A stretch of DNA of 64,000 bases from Branchiostoma belcheri (GCF_001625305.1 NW_017802379.1:454910-518909), one strand, 5' to 3'; counted from the first letter of the stretch, positions 26,060 through 37,599 are shown. Notes: a model not told the origin generated them from the sequence alone. Numbers and translations: made by a program.

Positions 26060-26095
26060 CCAATCAAGTGAAAGGGCTAATTATCTATGGCCAAT
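26060..26095 (-). promoter_or_regulatory. two CCAAT boxes upstream of BCKDK
   Basis: CCAATCA occurs at 26060 and again at 26091 (plus-strand reading), 236-267 bp upstream of the chosen BCKDK start codon. Paired CCAAT motifs about 30 bp apart are typical NF-Y sites of TATA-less metazoan promoters. The assignment is by position and motif only. Confidence 0.4.
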
Positions 26096-26170
26096 CAAAA
26101 CGCTTCGTTGGTAATAAATATTGAAGTATCGACAGGTCCTGGGGAGATATTGCATCATACGGATTTAATT

Positions 26171-26433
26171 CTAGGCTTGGCCGGCCCAGGCCGGCGGTTA
26201 GTCTCCAACAGACTCATTTGCAGGTCAAGAAATAGTCGAAATCAGCATAAAACGGATGTAATTGGCCAGGAGAGTTAGTCGGCCATAAAAGGACCAAATT
26301 TCCGTGCAGGCAAATTGGTCTTCCAGTATGGCCGGCTAACTTCCCTGGCCTTTTATACCGATTTTGATCATTTATTTCGCCTGCAAAGGAGTCTGGTGGA
26401 GGCTAGGCGCTAGTCAGGGCCGGCCAAACCTAG
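26171..26433. mobile_element. 263-bp foldback element upstream of BCKDK
   Basis: The outer ends CTAGGCTTGGCCGGCC and GGCCGGCCAAACCTAG are inverted copies, and pairing continues inward. AATTGGCCAGGAGAGTTAGT pairs with the GGCTAACTTCCCTGGCC side, and GACCAAATTT with CAAATTGGTC near the centre. Arms of about 120 bp are diverged, so this is an older foldback. Confidence 0.8.
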
Positions 26434-26457
26434 GTGTGGCCTACTTCACACGCACGG

Positions 26458-26606
26458 TACTCTCCAAGCAGAGGTTAGGACTGTTTTCGGACTTTTTACC
26501 AAAAGAAAATCCAACAAAAAGTGTCGGAAAACCGGACATTTTGATCGTTTAGAAATGTCTCTATTTAAAACGTTTCAAAACAAACATAACCTCTGCTTGG
26601 AGAGTA
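26458..26606. mobile_element. 149-bp element with 20-bp terminal inverted repeats
   Basis: The left end TACTCTCCAAGCAGAGGTTA is the exact reverse complement of the right end TAACCTCTGCTTGGAGAGTA. The AT-rich body shows no coding potential. No target duplication was evident. It lies 25 bp from the 26171-26433 foldback. Confidence 0.9.
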
Positions 26607-27561
26607 GACATGGGGGTTTTGTGTGTTCATTTTACTCATGTATCATTCATTTCTTGGCGAAGCCGGCTTTAGACAAAATATTGGTACAAATGATAACCTC
26701 TTTGTCATAGACGTTCAAGTACATGTTAGGGGAGCGAGTGGGAGCCCCGGCATACAAGTAGGATGGTACCCAGGCTATCATAGACACTCTTCTAAGCAAA
26801 TATTTCGCAACAAATAATGAGAGACGGGTATATGAAATTAAGCAAATCATTTAATCAAAGAAAACTGACTGTAGATATATACTCATGACATCACTTTAAG
26901 TTTCCATATCGTAGTGTCACATCAACGACTCAAAAATTCACAACAGATGAAGTACTGAATACTGGCCATATGTCGTATGGATTCACATACAACATAATAG
27001 TAATTACAACACATGATTAAACGTTTTATCTCATTTATTTACACTTGACAAATGCCCGCATTTGAAAACACACATTTGTGGGTTTTTTTTACATTTCTCC
27101 ATTACATTTCATTGCAATTGAGTACATTTCTCACTTGTCAATAAGTCAATACATCGAATTCGAAAAGTTCCACATATGCATGACGTTTAGTTACCGTAAA
27201 TGAGAAGCAAGACTAGCATTCCAAACTTTCGTCTTCAAATCGTCTTGACTTTCAGTGCCTTTTAACACATCAGTGATACATATTCTCAGTCGCACGAACA
27301 AAAAACAAACGGAATACTGTAATTCTACCACACAATGATTCCCAAAAAGCTGCAAAAACTATCATAAGCGCCAAACGTAACAACGAACTACAAAGTAACA
27401 TGTAAAATGATTGCAAATCTCAAGAGGCGAACATAGAAAACTTTGCGCTGGTACATGTACATCTCATACGCGTTTAATACTATCAAGGTATAGCCAGTTA
27501 TCAAATGTATAAAACAGAGCTGCCTATCTGACTCATAACTTTTTAACGAATAGAGTTGCCT

Positions 27562-27905
27562 GTTACATTGCATAAGCGCTGTCAACTTTCAACCAATCAC
27601 AACGCCTGGTGGAGTAGGATTGGCCAATGAGAATTCATGACGTTTTTAGATCTGACCAATACAGTTTAACCAAATACTGGCAGTTTTGCTGTTACATTGC
27701 ATAAGCGCTGTCAACTTTCAACCAATCAAAACACCAGAAGGAGTGCGATTAGCCAATGAGAATTCAGGACGTTTTTAGATCTGACCAATACATTTTAACC
27801 AATACTGGCAGTTTTGCTGTTAGATTGCATGAGCGTTGTCAACTTTCAACCAATCACAACGCCTGACGGAGTAGGATTGGCCAATGAGAATACAGGACGC
27901 GGTTT
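27562..27905. repeat. 128/129-bp tandem repeat, 2.7 copies
   Basis: Three copies start at 27562, 27690 and 27819, each beginning GTTAcATTGCATaAGCG. Each carries CAACTTTCAACCAATCA, then GATT(A/G)GCCAATGAGAA and TTTAGATCTGACCAATA, so every unit holds CCAAT sequences in both directions. The array ends within five bases of the metalloproteinase stop codon and would form its 3' UTR or 3' flank. Confidence 0.92.
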
Positions 27906-27909
27906 TAAT

Positions 27910-29354
27910 TTAGTCGCAACCCATCCACCATTTGGCCACACTGCGGGGATACCCGAAGTAGACGCGGCCAGAGCGAGTCAGTCTGTAGTAGTTGTCGCCC
28001 TCGAACACGTAGTTGCGGCCGTTGGAGTAGCGAATAGCGGCGTCCAGGCGGTCAGGGAACTTGCGGCCCCACCTGGAGATGTCCTTGGGGTAGCCCTGGT
28101 CGACTCCCGTGCGTGTGGCGTAACGGACGTATTCGTCACCTGAGGGAAGAGTAGTGGAATACTTTGCTTAATTTCGATTCCCACGTTTTTACTTGGTGCA
28201 ATTAAGAGTTATTTCAATTCTGAACTAAATTTATAATGATATTAGCCAGAGTACTTAGTATTAGTGCTCTTTGAAAGAGTTCATCTTTTAAAAGATTTTC
28301 AAAGAAGTATTTCTACTCCATTTCATTAAGGCCATCAATCAACTAGAAAAAAATGTCGGCCCAATCCGTCATTTTTGAAGGACAAATATCAGCGTGTAAA
28401 ATTATCTAAAGAGATGCCATTAAACTAAGCTTATTCTACCCAGCAAATAGCATTCAAGGGGGAGCATGCCCCCGGATCCCCATAGGATTACGTCAAACAA
28501 AACTGGGATGACGGCAAAAAATCAGCCTGGCTAGAACACTAATCTACAAAATTCTGGATTGCGATTGGTATTCACTTTCTTGTTCTTCTTACCTTTGAAG
28601 AAGTAGGTGACCGCTGACCTGCCGCGGCCGAACGGAGCGCCATGCCCACGCTTGTAGTACATGGCGGCGTCGATGTCGGCCGGCAGACCCCAGTTCGAGA
28701 TGTCCTTCGGGTACCCGTCGTCCATCTTCGCGTTCTCAAACCGCCAGTACTGGTCACCCTACAAAACAGCCATGAACCACCTAACCAATGAGATCACTCG
28801 AATGAAATTTAAAATCGGGTAACTAACAAGGAGGTTATAAGTAGAATGTGTTACTATAGAGTCACATCATTTCCCTTCCCCGCAAAAAAAGCAATTGCTT
28901 AGTAATGATTTCTTAAATCAAGGAGGTTATGGACAGATTCTACACTGAAATGAAAACAGTCAAGAAATTGACGGCGACGCAAAGGTACTTAAGAAAAATC
29001 AAAGAACTCTAAAGTACCTTAAAGAAGTAGGTCTTGCCAGTGGGCCAGCTGAGTGCGGCGTCGATGTCGTCGGACAGTCCGTCCCAGGCGTCGGCGATCA
29101 TCTGAGGGTAGCCTGGGTCTGCGCCACGCGAGTTCAGCCGCCAGAAGTACTTTCCTGGAACGAGAAAATGACTTTTTTTTAATCACAGAATTAAACGAAC
29201 TTTAAGATCCTCGGACACCTGTACTTGAAGATATCACCTTAACTGAGTTTTACCAAGGATCAAAATAACGCCCTGATCAATAGTTTGGTCTCTCTCTGTC
29301 TCTCTCCGTCTCTGTCTCTCTTTGTCTCTCTTTGTCTCTGTCTCTCTCTCTCTC

Positions 29355-29402
<48 letters not shown>

Positions 29403-32400
29403 GTCTCAAAAGACAAGAGGGGTGAAAGGGGATTGGACATGTATACACACATAGAGCTGTACATGTAGTTCTTCGAGTGAATTGCATCATTTTGCCGATG
29501 CTTACCTCTGAAAACGAATGTGGTCTCATTCTTCAGCGTGGTGATAGCGTCGATGGGCGCGCCGCTGCACGTGTCGGCATCGTCCGGACCTGGCGTTGTT
29601 GTGGCCGGCTGAGTAGTCGTAGGTTCCGCGGTTGTTGTCGTGGTGGTTTCGGGGACTGTCGTGGTGGGCTCTGGGACTGTCGTAGTTGTAGGTTCTGCAG
29701 CATTCGTGGTTGTGGGTTCGGCGGGAGCGTTTGTAGTAGTTGTGGGCTCGGGAGCTGCTGTAGTGGTCGGCTCTGGCGCCGTGGTGGTCGGGGCTTGTGT
29801 CGTCGCTAGCGTGGTAGTCGGCTCTGGTCTCCTGGGTGTGCTCGCTGTCGTTGTGTCCACCAAGGTTGTGTCTTCGACAAATGCTATTAGAAAAATTGAG
29901 AGCTCAGACCACAATCATGACACAAAGAATGCAGAAGCAAAGTTACATTGAACGTCAAATGATTCATTGTACGATCAAATAAATCGAAATTACCTGTTGT
30001 TAGCTGCTCTCCCTGAGTAGTGACGTCTTGTTCCTGAGTTGTGACGTCTTCTCCCTGAGTTGTGACGTCTTGTCCCTGAGTTGTGGCATCTTCTGCCTCG
30101 GTTGTGGCGGCCTCGGTTGTCATGTCGCCCGGGGTAGGCGCAACAGTGGAAGGCGCACCTACATTTACAAAATCAATATTAATATATTACATAAAGTTAT
30201 ATGTATCACAAAATCATAATCTATAATTCCATTACATTGCTGAAAGATTATTTACATAGTGAAAAATTAAACTGTTTTCCAACTCATTTCTTTGAGTTGG
30301 AGAAAGGTTTAATTTTGAAAATTCTTTGTACCGTTTGCATTTTTTCCACACTCACCATAAAGTTCCTGGATGCCCGTGATGTCGTCCACGTGAAGCTGCA
30401 GATCAGACGAGAACCGGTAGAAGGGGGCCATGAGCGCGTCCTGGATGTTGGAGTGTCCCAGGCCGAGCGCGTGGCCGAACTCGTGAGCAGCCACCGTCAT
30501 CATGTCCACGGCCGTGGTGAATTCTGCAGGGAACAGGATGCAAGGAGAAAGATGAGTAACGTTACTGAGTAATCTGAAAAGATTTATCTCGGATTGGTTT
30601 GTGCATCATCATCAGTTATTTTTCTTTCTCTTCACAAGATACATTTAAGACGGCAAGACAATGGATATTCTCAGAAGACCCTTAAGCAATAACCAAGTGT
30701 TATAAAACTTTTTCGCATCTTTGCCAAGTTCAGGCCTCAATGTTATGTCCTGTGCCTTACAGAAATGGTCTGAACAGTGTTTTTCCTCTTGTTCCTTTTG
30801 CGCTTTTGCAGTAAAATTGATATTTTTCTCGTGTGTTCTCTTTGCCACAAGGTGAGAGTGATTGACAGTCGTACCTCCAGGCGTCACAACGTTAAAGATT
30901 TCCGCCTCGTCGAAGTGGGTGTCCCCGCCGATCCCGGGTCCGGGGAAGAAGGCGTGGCCCAGGGTCCCGCCATTCCCGTCGAACGGCGAGCCGTCACCAT
31001 GGTCACCGGACAGGAACTGGATCACGATGTCCGCGTTGTCGTCAGGGGCAACGGGGGTAAAGGTCAAGGGCGTGACCTCGGCCCACAACTGTAAAAATCA
31101 TAAAGAGGAGATGAGATTTTGTTAGAGGCGAGTGTAGTATTACGTATTTTTTACGAAAGTGGATCCAGATTGAAGGGCGTGACCTCAGCCCACAGCTGTA
31201 AAAGTTATGAAGATTGAGATGAGGTTTAGTTAGAGATGACACATACGCGCAGGCCCTAGCATGTCCAGATCATGAGATATCAAAACCGGAAAGTCATAAA
31301 GAGGAGATGAGATTTAGTTAGAGATGACACATGCGCGCATGCAGTATTACGTATTTGTACGAAAGTGGTTCCGGATTGAAAATGTGCATCGTCACTTCAC
31401 TGGATTGGTTTTCCATTTCGTAGTCAGTCATTCAGTCGGAATTCATACATCACATCACAACACGACATTGCCAATTAAGAATTCCAGTTGATGCAATACT
31501 TTTCTAGCTGCTTTGTCTTCAACGTTTTGATGAAACAGTCTACGAAAATCATGCATGCACTTTCTTGTTGCCTACTACAACGTTGAAACACATTGCAACA
31601 GCAACAACAGCAAACCATAAAGTATTTAATACTGCCATTACTCACGTTCAAAGCCTTGGCGATGGCGTCCCTCTGTTCTTCCTCAGTGAGGTCGGGAGAG
31701 AAGTTCTTGAAGGTGTAGGTCAGGTCGGTGTGGTCCCACCTGTTCCCCAGCACGAAGTTCGCCACGCGGACATCCCTGACTCCACAGCGGGGCATGTTCA
31801 TCATGTCCAGGGTCGGCTCGTCGATATTGCCTGGAGAGGAATAAGATAGAAGTCATCATTATCATCGGCCTCCGTCCGCCTGAGTAGTTGATGGGCTTGG
31901 TCCAGGAGGTTTTCGGTACGTTAACATACCACAAAATGTTTTTTTTTTCTGGTTGGAGTTTACCCTGGGCACCATCCTGGTTAGTTTACGTCAGCTCCGA
32001 CATCGATAGTCACTACTGGTGGGTAGCGGCTATCGGAGATACTAGCTAGGATTTCGTCCAAATATCATACAAATTTAAACCTACATTTCGGTCTGCATCA
32101 CATATTCTGAGATTCCTTCTGAAACGAGAAGTCACGCAAACTTGACGCCAGGAGTAGAACATCGACATCATGACGACTTACATGTGACGTCGAGACCGGC
32201 GAACTTCTGAAACTTGCAGACGGCTTCAGTCATGGTGGTGGTCATGTCGCTCGCCTTGCGGACCGTCGCCATCTCAGCTTCGTCTCCCTTGTACCATCCG
32301 AACTGATCCAGGTATTTCTGGGAAACAAAAGTACGGGAGATTACTACCATGGTCAAAATTACGAGTGCGACTAGATAAAGAGCTACATGTAAACTGCGCG

Positions 32401-33875
32401 GTGATTATCCACCCTGCCTTCCCGGTAAGAAAAGAAGAGATGACGAGACCATAGGAAATCTATAAATTATATGATAAATAGTTCAACATCATCAAACAAA
32501 AACTGATCATGGGGAGCGACCAATCGTGGGGAGACAACTTGTAAATTTACAAGTCATAGTGACACCACAAATGTTCACCCTCCATGATCAGTTTAAACGT
32601 AAGGCGATCTTTATCAATAGCTTTGCCGCCCCAAAGGAAAATTCAAACAAACAAACAAACAAACAAACAAACAAACATCCTTACCACGGCCATGGTGATA
32701 TTGGGAACGTTTCGGCGCTCCTCGTCCACCTGCTCCAGCCCCAGAGGCAGGCCCACGTAGTACTTCTCCAGAGTCAGGTCCTCGTGGACGTTACCGAAGT
32801 CTCCGGGCTCGGCAGGTTCCACTTCTGAAGACAAAATGACAAGAAACTTAAGTTAATTTTCAGTCTTCAACTGAGACCCACACACTTTGCACTACTTGTT
32901 TAGCGTTGCTACCATGTTTACTGACAAGTTGGTGAAGGTTAAACTGACCTAAAATATGAAGCTTGGACAAATTTTTGGTGTAAAAACTACCACAGACCCC
33001 AACTCTTACTGTACAAGTCGTGCCAGTTCTTACAATCTGCTATAAAAGATCTCCCTACAAAGAAGTAAATTGTCAACGTACCTTCTTCTTGACCTTCCTC
33101 CTCATCTTCCTCTGGCATGTCCTCCTCTGGCATATCTTCCCCGCCCCTGCCCTGGTGTCCCCTACCGCGTCCCCGCCCTCGGCCCCTGCCCCTACCGCGG
33201 CCCCTCCCGCCGCCTGGGCGCCCGCCCTCCTCCTCATCTTCCTCCTCTCCGTCCATCTCCCATTCCATCCTGCCGTCGTCCTCGTCCATGTGGTCATCGT
33301 CTTCCGAATCCTCATTACTGTCCACAAACAGAATTATTGGATTCGCCGTTAACACTACATGATGAAAGGCTTTGAAAACTTGAATAAGTTTGAAGTGCAT
33401 GGTCTTTGCTTGCATTGACAGACATCTATTTCTTTTAACGTTACAACAAAAACTTCAACCTTCCTTTAGTCAGCGCAACTCATGGACTGCAGATATGCTT
33501 TATATCATCATGCTGACAATTCACAGTGAGGGGCGAGTTGGTTAAAGAAAAGAAAACACTTGGGAAGTCAACATAGCATACCGACAAAAAAAAACGCAAC
33601 AAATCTCCCAGGCATCTCTACCAGTTTTCCACAAGTGTAAAGAGCATAAAGGTCTACCAAAAAGTTTGACTGGAAGTATTTATCAATTCAAAGCCAACGT
33701 ACCTGATCTCGTCGCTGTCCTTGCCAGGCCCGCCCTCCTCGCGGCCGCGCCCGTGACCATGACCGTGGCCGCGGCCCGGGTGGCGGGGTTTGTCCTTCCT
33801 CTTAGGCGGCCTGGCCGACCCCGGGGCCAGCAGTGCCAGCACGCACAGCAGGACGAATAGGATCGCCAGCCTCAT
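27910..33875 (-). CDS. secreted matrix metalloproteinase with acidic/RG insert and mucin-like linker
   Basis: This encodes a zinc endopeptidase of extracellular matrix. Twelve minus-strand exons join in frame: 33875-33703, 33317-33082, 32824-32685, 32317-32182, 31830-31646, 31088-30875, 30523-30356, 30158-29994, 29883-29506, 29154-29018, 28758-28593 and 28139-27910, giving 775 residues. Order: signal peptide (about 1-21); His/Gly-, Arg/Gly- and Glu/Asp-rich insert (about 22-145); propeptide with cysteine switch MPRCGVRD (Cys about 244); catalytic domain with GDTHFDEAE, zinc site [11 protein letters not shown] (about 375-385) and Met-turn ALMAPFY; Thr-rich linker (about 418-575); hemopexin propeller from Cys 578 to Cys 774 with four blades (such as [17 protein letters not shown]). 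The switch has Arg where most family members have Pro or Asn. No furin site or membrane anchor is seen, so activation is probably by other proteases. It is clearly an MMP, but I cannot assign it to one vertebrate member. The 9th exon acceptor could also lie about 12 bases further in. Confidence 0.95.
29289..29402. repeat. TCTC/TGTC-rich microsatellite
   Basis: About 110 bp of TCTCTC and GTCT units form an interrupted microsatellite in the metalloproteinase intron between coding exons 9 and 10. Confidence 0.95.
30016..30100 (-). repeat. 21-bp coding tandem repeat in the metalloproteinase linker
   Basis: A 21-bp unit is repeated about four times inside coding exon 8 and encodes a seven-residue repeat of the form (Q/E)(G/E)xDVTTQ. 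It sits in the Thr-rich linker, is likely an O-glycosylation region and may vary in copy number between individuals. Confidence 0.85.
32645..32676. repeat. (CAAA)n microsatellite
   Basis: About eight copies of CAAA (plus-strand reading) lie a few bases inside the intron after metalloproteinase coding exon 3. Confidence 0.95.
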
Positions 33876-34065
33876 GTTTCAGCACGAGAACTTTGAACAG
33901 GCTCAAACAAACGTAGTCGAGAGCTGCAAAGACGCTGTTGCAGTGGAAGAAGCAAAGGCAAAAGCCTGAACTGAACCTGGGGAATGAAGCTGAAGAGAGT
34001 GACTTCAGACGACTCTTCTCTTGCCACCGAGAAGTGAAGACTGACTTCGCTCGCAAACTTGCGGT

Positions 34066-34073
34066 CTTTTATA
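34066..34073 (-). promoter_or_regulatory. TATA box of the metalloproteinase gene
   Basis: The minus strand reads GGCTATAAAAGACC, a textbook TATA box, 190 bp upstream of the start codon. This predicts transcription starting near 34035-34045 and a 5' UTR of about 160-170 bases. Many vertebrate MMP promoters also have TATA boxes. Confidence 0.7.
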
Positions 34074-34196
34074 GCCATCTCTGCCATTTCCGGTCTTTGT
34101 CTTGGTCCCGAACTTCCTGTTTTTCGGCCTGGCGGGATGTTTTGCTTCAGGTTTATCAGATTTAATTGCGAGCGGTCCGGTTCAGAGTGCGGAGGT

Positions 34197-34231
34197 GGGA
34201 CCGCTTACGTCACCTCTCAACAAGCGGTCCC
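34197..34231. promoter_or_regulatory. inverted repeat with central TTACGTCA upstream of the metalloproteinase
   Basis: GGGACCGCTT at 34197-34206 and AAGCGGTCCC at 34222-34231 are exact inverted copies, and a further AGCGGTCC lies at 34171-34178. Between the arms is TTACGTCA, an ATF/CREB-like site. The block lies about 125 bp upstream of the TATA box, so it is a plausible control element, but the factor binding the palindrome is unknown. Confidence 0.4.
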
Positions 34232-34406
34232 GTCTTGGAAATCCCCTTTCGCGGCGTGGACGATACCACCTGGAAAACTTGGAGGGACTTTAAGTTGCTG
34301 AACTAAATACAGGTGTTTACTAAACAATATAAACTCCACATTTTAACAGATTATTAAAATTGAAAACTTAATATACACGTAGCACACAAAAGGACTCAAT
34401 CTTCTC

Positions 34407-34802
34407 CTAATCAAATGGACTCTTTTCTACAGCACAAAAGTAACCCTGTGGTTTTGTCCAATGGTCTAACCCACAGTGTATGTGGTCGTTAACCGGCGAA
34501 TGTAAATAAGACCAAAAAGTTCTCAAAATCGTTCTTTTTCTCGTCTCATCCTCAATGCGAAAGCGCCACACATAACCAAGATTATTTTGCACACCAAGTC
34601 TGTCTTCGTCAAAGAAATCGACTTGGTTTTTGTCCATATCTTCAGGGCCCCAGACCGGCGCTTCTGTACACCTATGTGAACGTGAGTCACCTGAAGAAAC
34701 CCGATCTTGTGTACACATGGGGGACGTTAACCTACAAGGCGTCTTGGAAGCCGCCCAGGTCGGGGGTACCTCAGGTTGCAACGCGTCGCGTCTTTTGGTC
34801 AT
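34407..34802 (-). CDS. unrecognised open reading frame, 131 residues
   Basis: An ATG at 34802 opens a frame that ends at 34407. The C-terminal two thirds (from GPEDMDKNQVDFFDEDRLG on) is mixed polar and aromatic, including GYVWRFRIEDETRKR and DHWTKPQGYF, which reads more like protein than chance translation. No family was recognised. It lies 5' of the metalloproteinase, on the same strand, and splice acceptors inside it make a terminal exon possible. It may equally be non-coding. Confidence 0.2.
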   Translation of the reverse strand: MTKRRDALQPEVPPTWAASKTPCRLTSPMCTQDRVSSGDSRSHRCTEAPVWGPEDMDKNQVDFFDEDRLGVQNNLGYVWRFRIEDETRKRTILRTFWSYLHSPVNDHIHCGLDHWTKPQGYFCAVEKSPFD

Positions 34803-36098
34803 TCTATAGGCGACTTGTTCCAAGTAGCCAAATTGCTGACTTAGTTTTATTTTTCAATATACCAATATAGAACAGCCTTTCTAAAAGCACGAATGTTCAA
34901 ACTATTTATGGTACGGAACATACAGATTCTTCATTGACAAAGACTTTCGTATGGTCTACGCAAGGTGCACCAAAAATTGATACATGTAGTGCCATTTCAC
35001 CATGTGCTCAAACGATCGCCTTTATTATTGGCTTTAATCGTGATAGAAACTTCTCGGGGGCGTGTCATTGTGGACTCGCTATCTCATGATGTATAAGGAA
35101 GGGCGTTTCCCTAAGAAAGTTAGGACAGATCACAAATGTAAGAAAATGCGCTTACGACACTCTCAAATTGAAATGAAAGAAACGGATGAGAATCGACTTC
35201 AGAGTTTTTCTGACAATGTTTTGTTACCGAAAACACCATGCCTAACAAAACGCTAGTTAAGGAACTTAATCCGCACTTCCCTGCACAGCGGGGCACCATT
35301 TCTGAGATGTCTGACATAAAGTAAACCCTCAAGATGAATTAACGTTGCATTCAAGCCCTTCGCAGTGTGGATTTGCATGCAAGCTGCGTACTGAAGTTCG
35401 TGTGTCTTGCCTGGCGTGACAGAAACTTGCCCAGGGCAGTTTGAGATGCGTAGATTGATAGGAAGACGGACGTGACTCAAGATACTGTACAAATTCTGAC
35501 AGTCACAGGACTGAAACTTATTATCATTGATCATGTGACGAGTCAGACTTGTCTTGTCATTACGTGTGAGGATGGGTGGTTAATGTTAGAGGATACAAGG
35601 TTGGAACAACGGAGAGCTCCAGTTGCGTCATCATTTTCTCAATTAACTTCAAATTCCTCCCCACAAACTTCAGTGGCACCGAAAAAAGGGTGAGAGTTGG
35701 AGAGTGAGAGAGTGAGAAAGAGAGGTAAAAGAGGTAAACACGTCTCCTTGTAAAGACGCTATAGCTACTGGTTTCCCAAGCAAGCGAAGAAATTTGAGTT
35801 GCATGTCACCTTTGGGTTGACCTTCACGTCCGCAATGATGTAACGTTAAAGGTCAATCCGCAAGGTCGTCTAGTCTGAGCTGGGAACCAGATGTGGGACA
35901 TGTCGTGACCTTGAGTGACGTCTGGGGATTCTTGGACTTGCCAGGGTACTCGGGAACCTTTGCCAGATGATGTGGATGGATGAGATCATGAACAACACGA
36001 TAAAATCTGTCCAGTTTAATGTGTAGAAAACGTTTGATCTATCGACACGTGTTCGTCTCCCGGCATCCAAGAAAGACTGAGAACCCTAAGTGCTGTTC

Positions 36099-36310
36099 TA
36101 GCCTCTACCAGGCTTCAGAGGCAGCTGGAAAGAGTAGAAATTGGCCAAATAGACAGATGATATGCCAAGGGAGTACGTCCCGGAATAGTTACAAAGGAGT
36201 ACAGCTTGCCACTGACTTAGTGTACTCCTTCGAATTCAGCGGATGTTATCTGTCTCTTTGACCACTGATTTCTCCTTTTTCCAGTCGCCTCTGAAGCCTG
36301 GTAGAGGCTA
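36099..36310. mobile_element. 212-bp TAGCCTCTA miniature element
   Basis: The ends TAGCCTCTACCAGGCTTCAG and CTGAAGCCTGGTAGAGGCTA are exact inverted copies. Sub-terminal CTGGAAAGAGTAGAAATTGG and AAATAGACAGAT also have inverted partners near the other end. The element contains no coding frame. Relatives lie at 7737-7794, 58304-58455 and about 61133-62321. Confidence 0.9.
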
Positions 36311-37599
36311 ACGTTATAGCTGCTATACCCCTCACTGACATTAAAAACACGAGCCTAAAGAAATGAGAACGATGCATGCGTTGAAGATACCGACTTCCCA
36401 CGGTAACACAATACTTTGGGACTCTATCAGTATGTATAACTGAGGGTTGCACTATCCATTTGTCTTCATTGGTATAAGTAACTTTACACTTCCGGTGGGC
36501 TAGGAGTTGTAGCGGAAGTCAATACAGATCGTTTCACGTTCAAGTATCTTGTTTTGGTATAGAGAAACCCCGACTAATCAGATTTTTTTTGTTTCTTCCT
36601 GGCGCTAGAGTGGGCTCAAATTTTATTCAACATAACAGTTACTATAACGTTATAGTTACTAAACCTTTTCTTCTTGGCTCAGTAATATTGAAGGCCAGTA
36701 GTCAACATAACTGACAATGGGATTGATCCACTTTTCCACACATGATACATGATATGAAATGTATGAAATGATACACGTAAATATAAAATGCTTACAGTTA
36801 CATTGTCATTTTGCTATCTATAGCGATACAGTGTAATACAGGCCAGCACCTTTTCTCACATGTGCGCTTTTCAAGTTCTATCTTATTGTTATTCGGAGCA
36901 AAAACAACTAACGCATTCATTGGGTACCTAGTGTCTTTGGTATTAAAGGTCGCGCTACGTTTGAAAAGTGTTTGTGTCGCTGTAACGTCAACGCTGGGTC
37001 ATATTTACTTGGTAAATACACATGTGTGGTAGCCTATGGTGTATATATTTGTAGACGTAGCTACTGCTATCAAAGAAAGTAACGCAACGGTTTGATTATA
37101 ATTTAAAAAGAAATAGGCGACTTAGCGGCTTGAATTTGGACCTCTTTACTGTACGAAATAATTTTGTTGGAAGACAGGTCTATTGTAGCTTCATTTTCCC
37201 TGGTCTTAATAGGACTGACGTTAATTAAGCCAATATCAATATTCTCTACCGGACGTCTGTACCACATTCTGCACTTCAAAGGCATTTCGAAACAGGTGTC
37301 AGAACGCAGACAACTGCAAATATACCTCATATTTTCTACTCGAGTATTGAAGCTTTGATTTGAAATTAGAAAAACAAAGTATCATGAACCATTTACGAAA
37401 ATAAAATTTGGCAAGAAGGAATTTCATCTGTATCGCTCTGAAATACAATGATTATTTATTCAATGCACAGCGTTTTGCTGCCGTTAGTCTCGTTCTCTGG
37501 GTCAGCACCGGGTACGTTGAGAACGAGAGCGAAGAGCAGGTAAACTTTGCATACTTTGAATGATCGAACGGAAAAGGCGGAAAAACGTCATTTTTTTTC

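Noticed and set aside
29477-29951. Plus-strand Val/Gly-rich and Cys-rich frames opposite the metalloproteinase linker
   Set aside because: They are antisense shadows of the Thr-rich coding repeat, and their composition is forced by the ACC/ACA codons on the other strand.
33020-33362. Proline-rich plus-strand frames opposite the RG insert
   Set aside because: These are antisense shadows of the Arg-Gly and Glu-rich coding exon.
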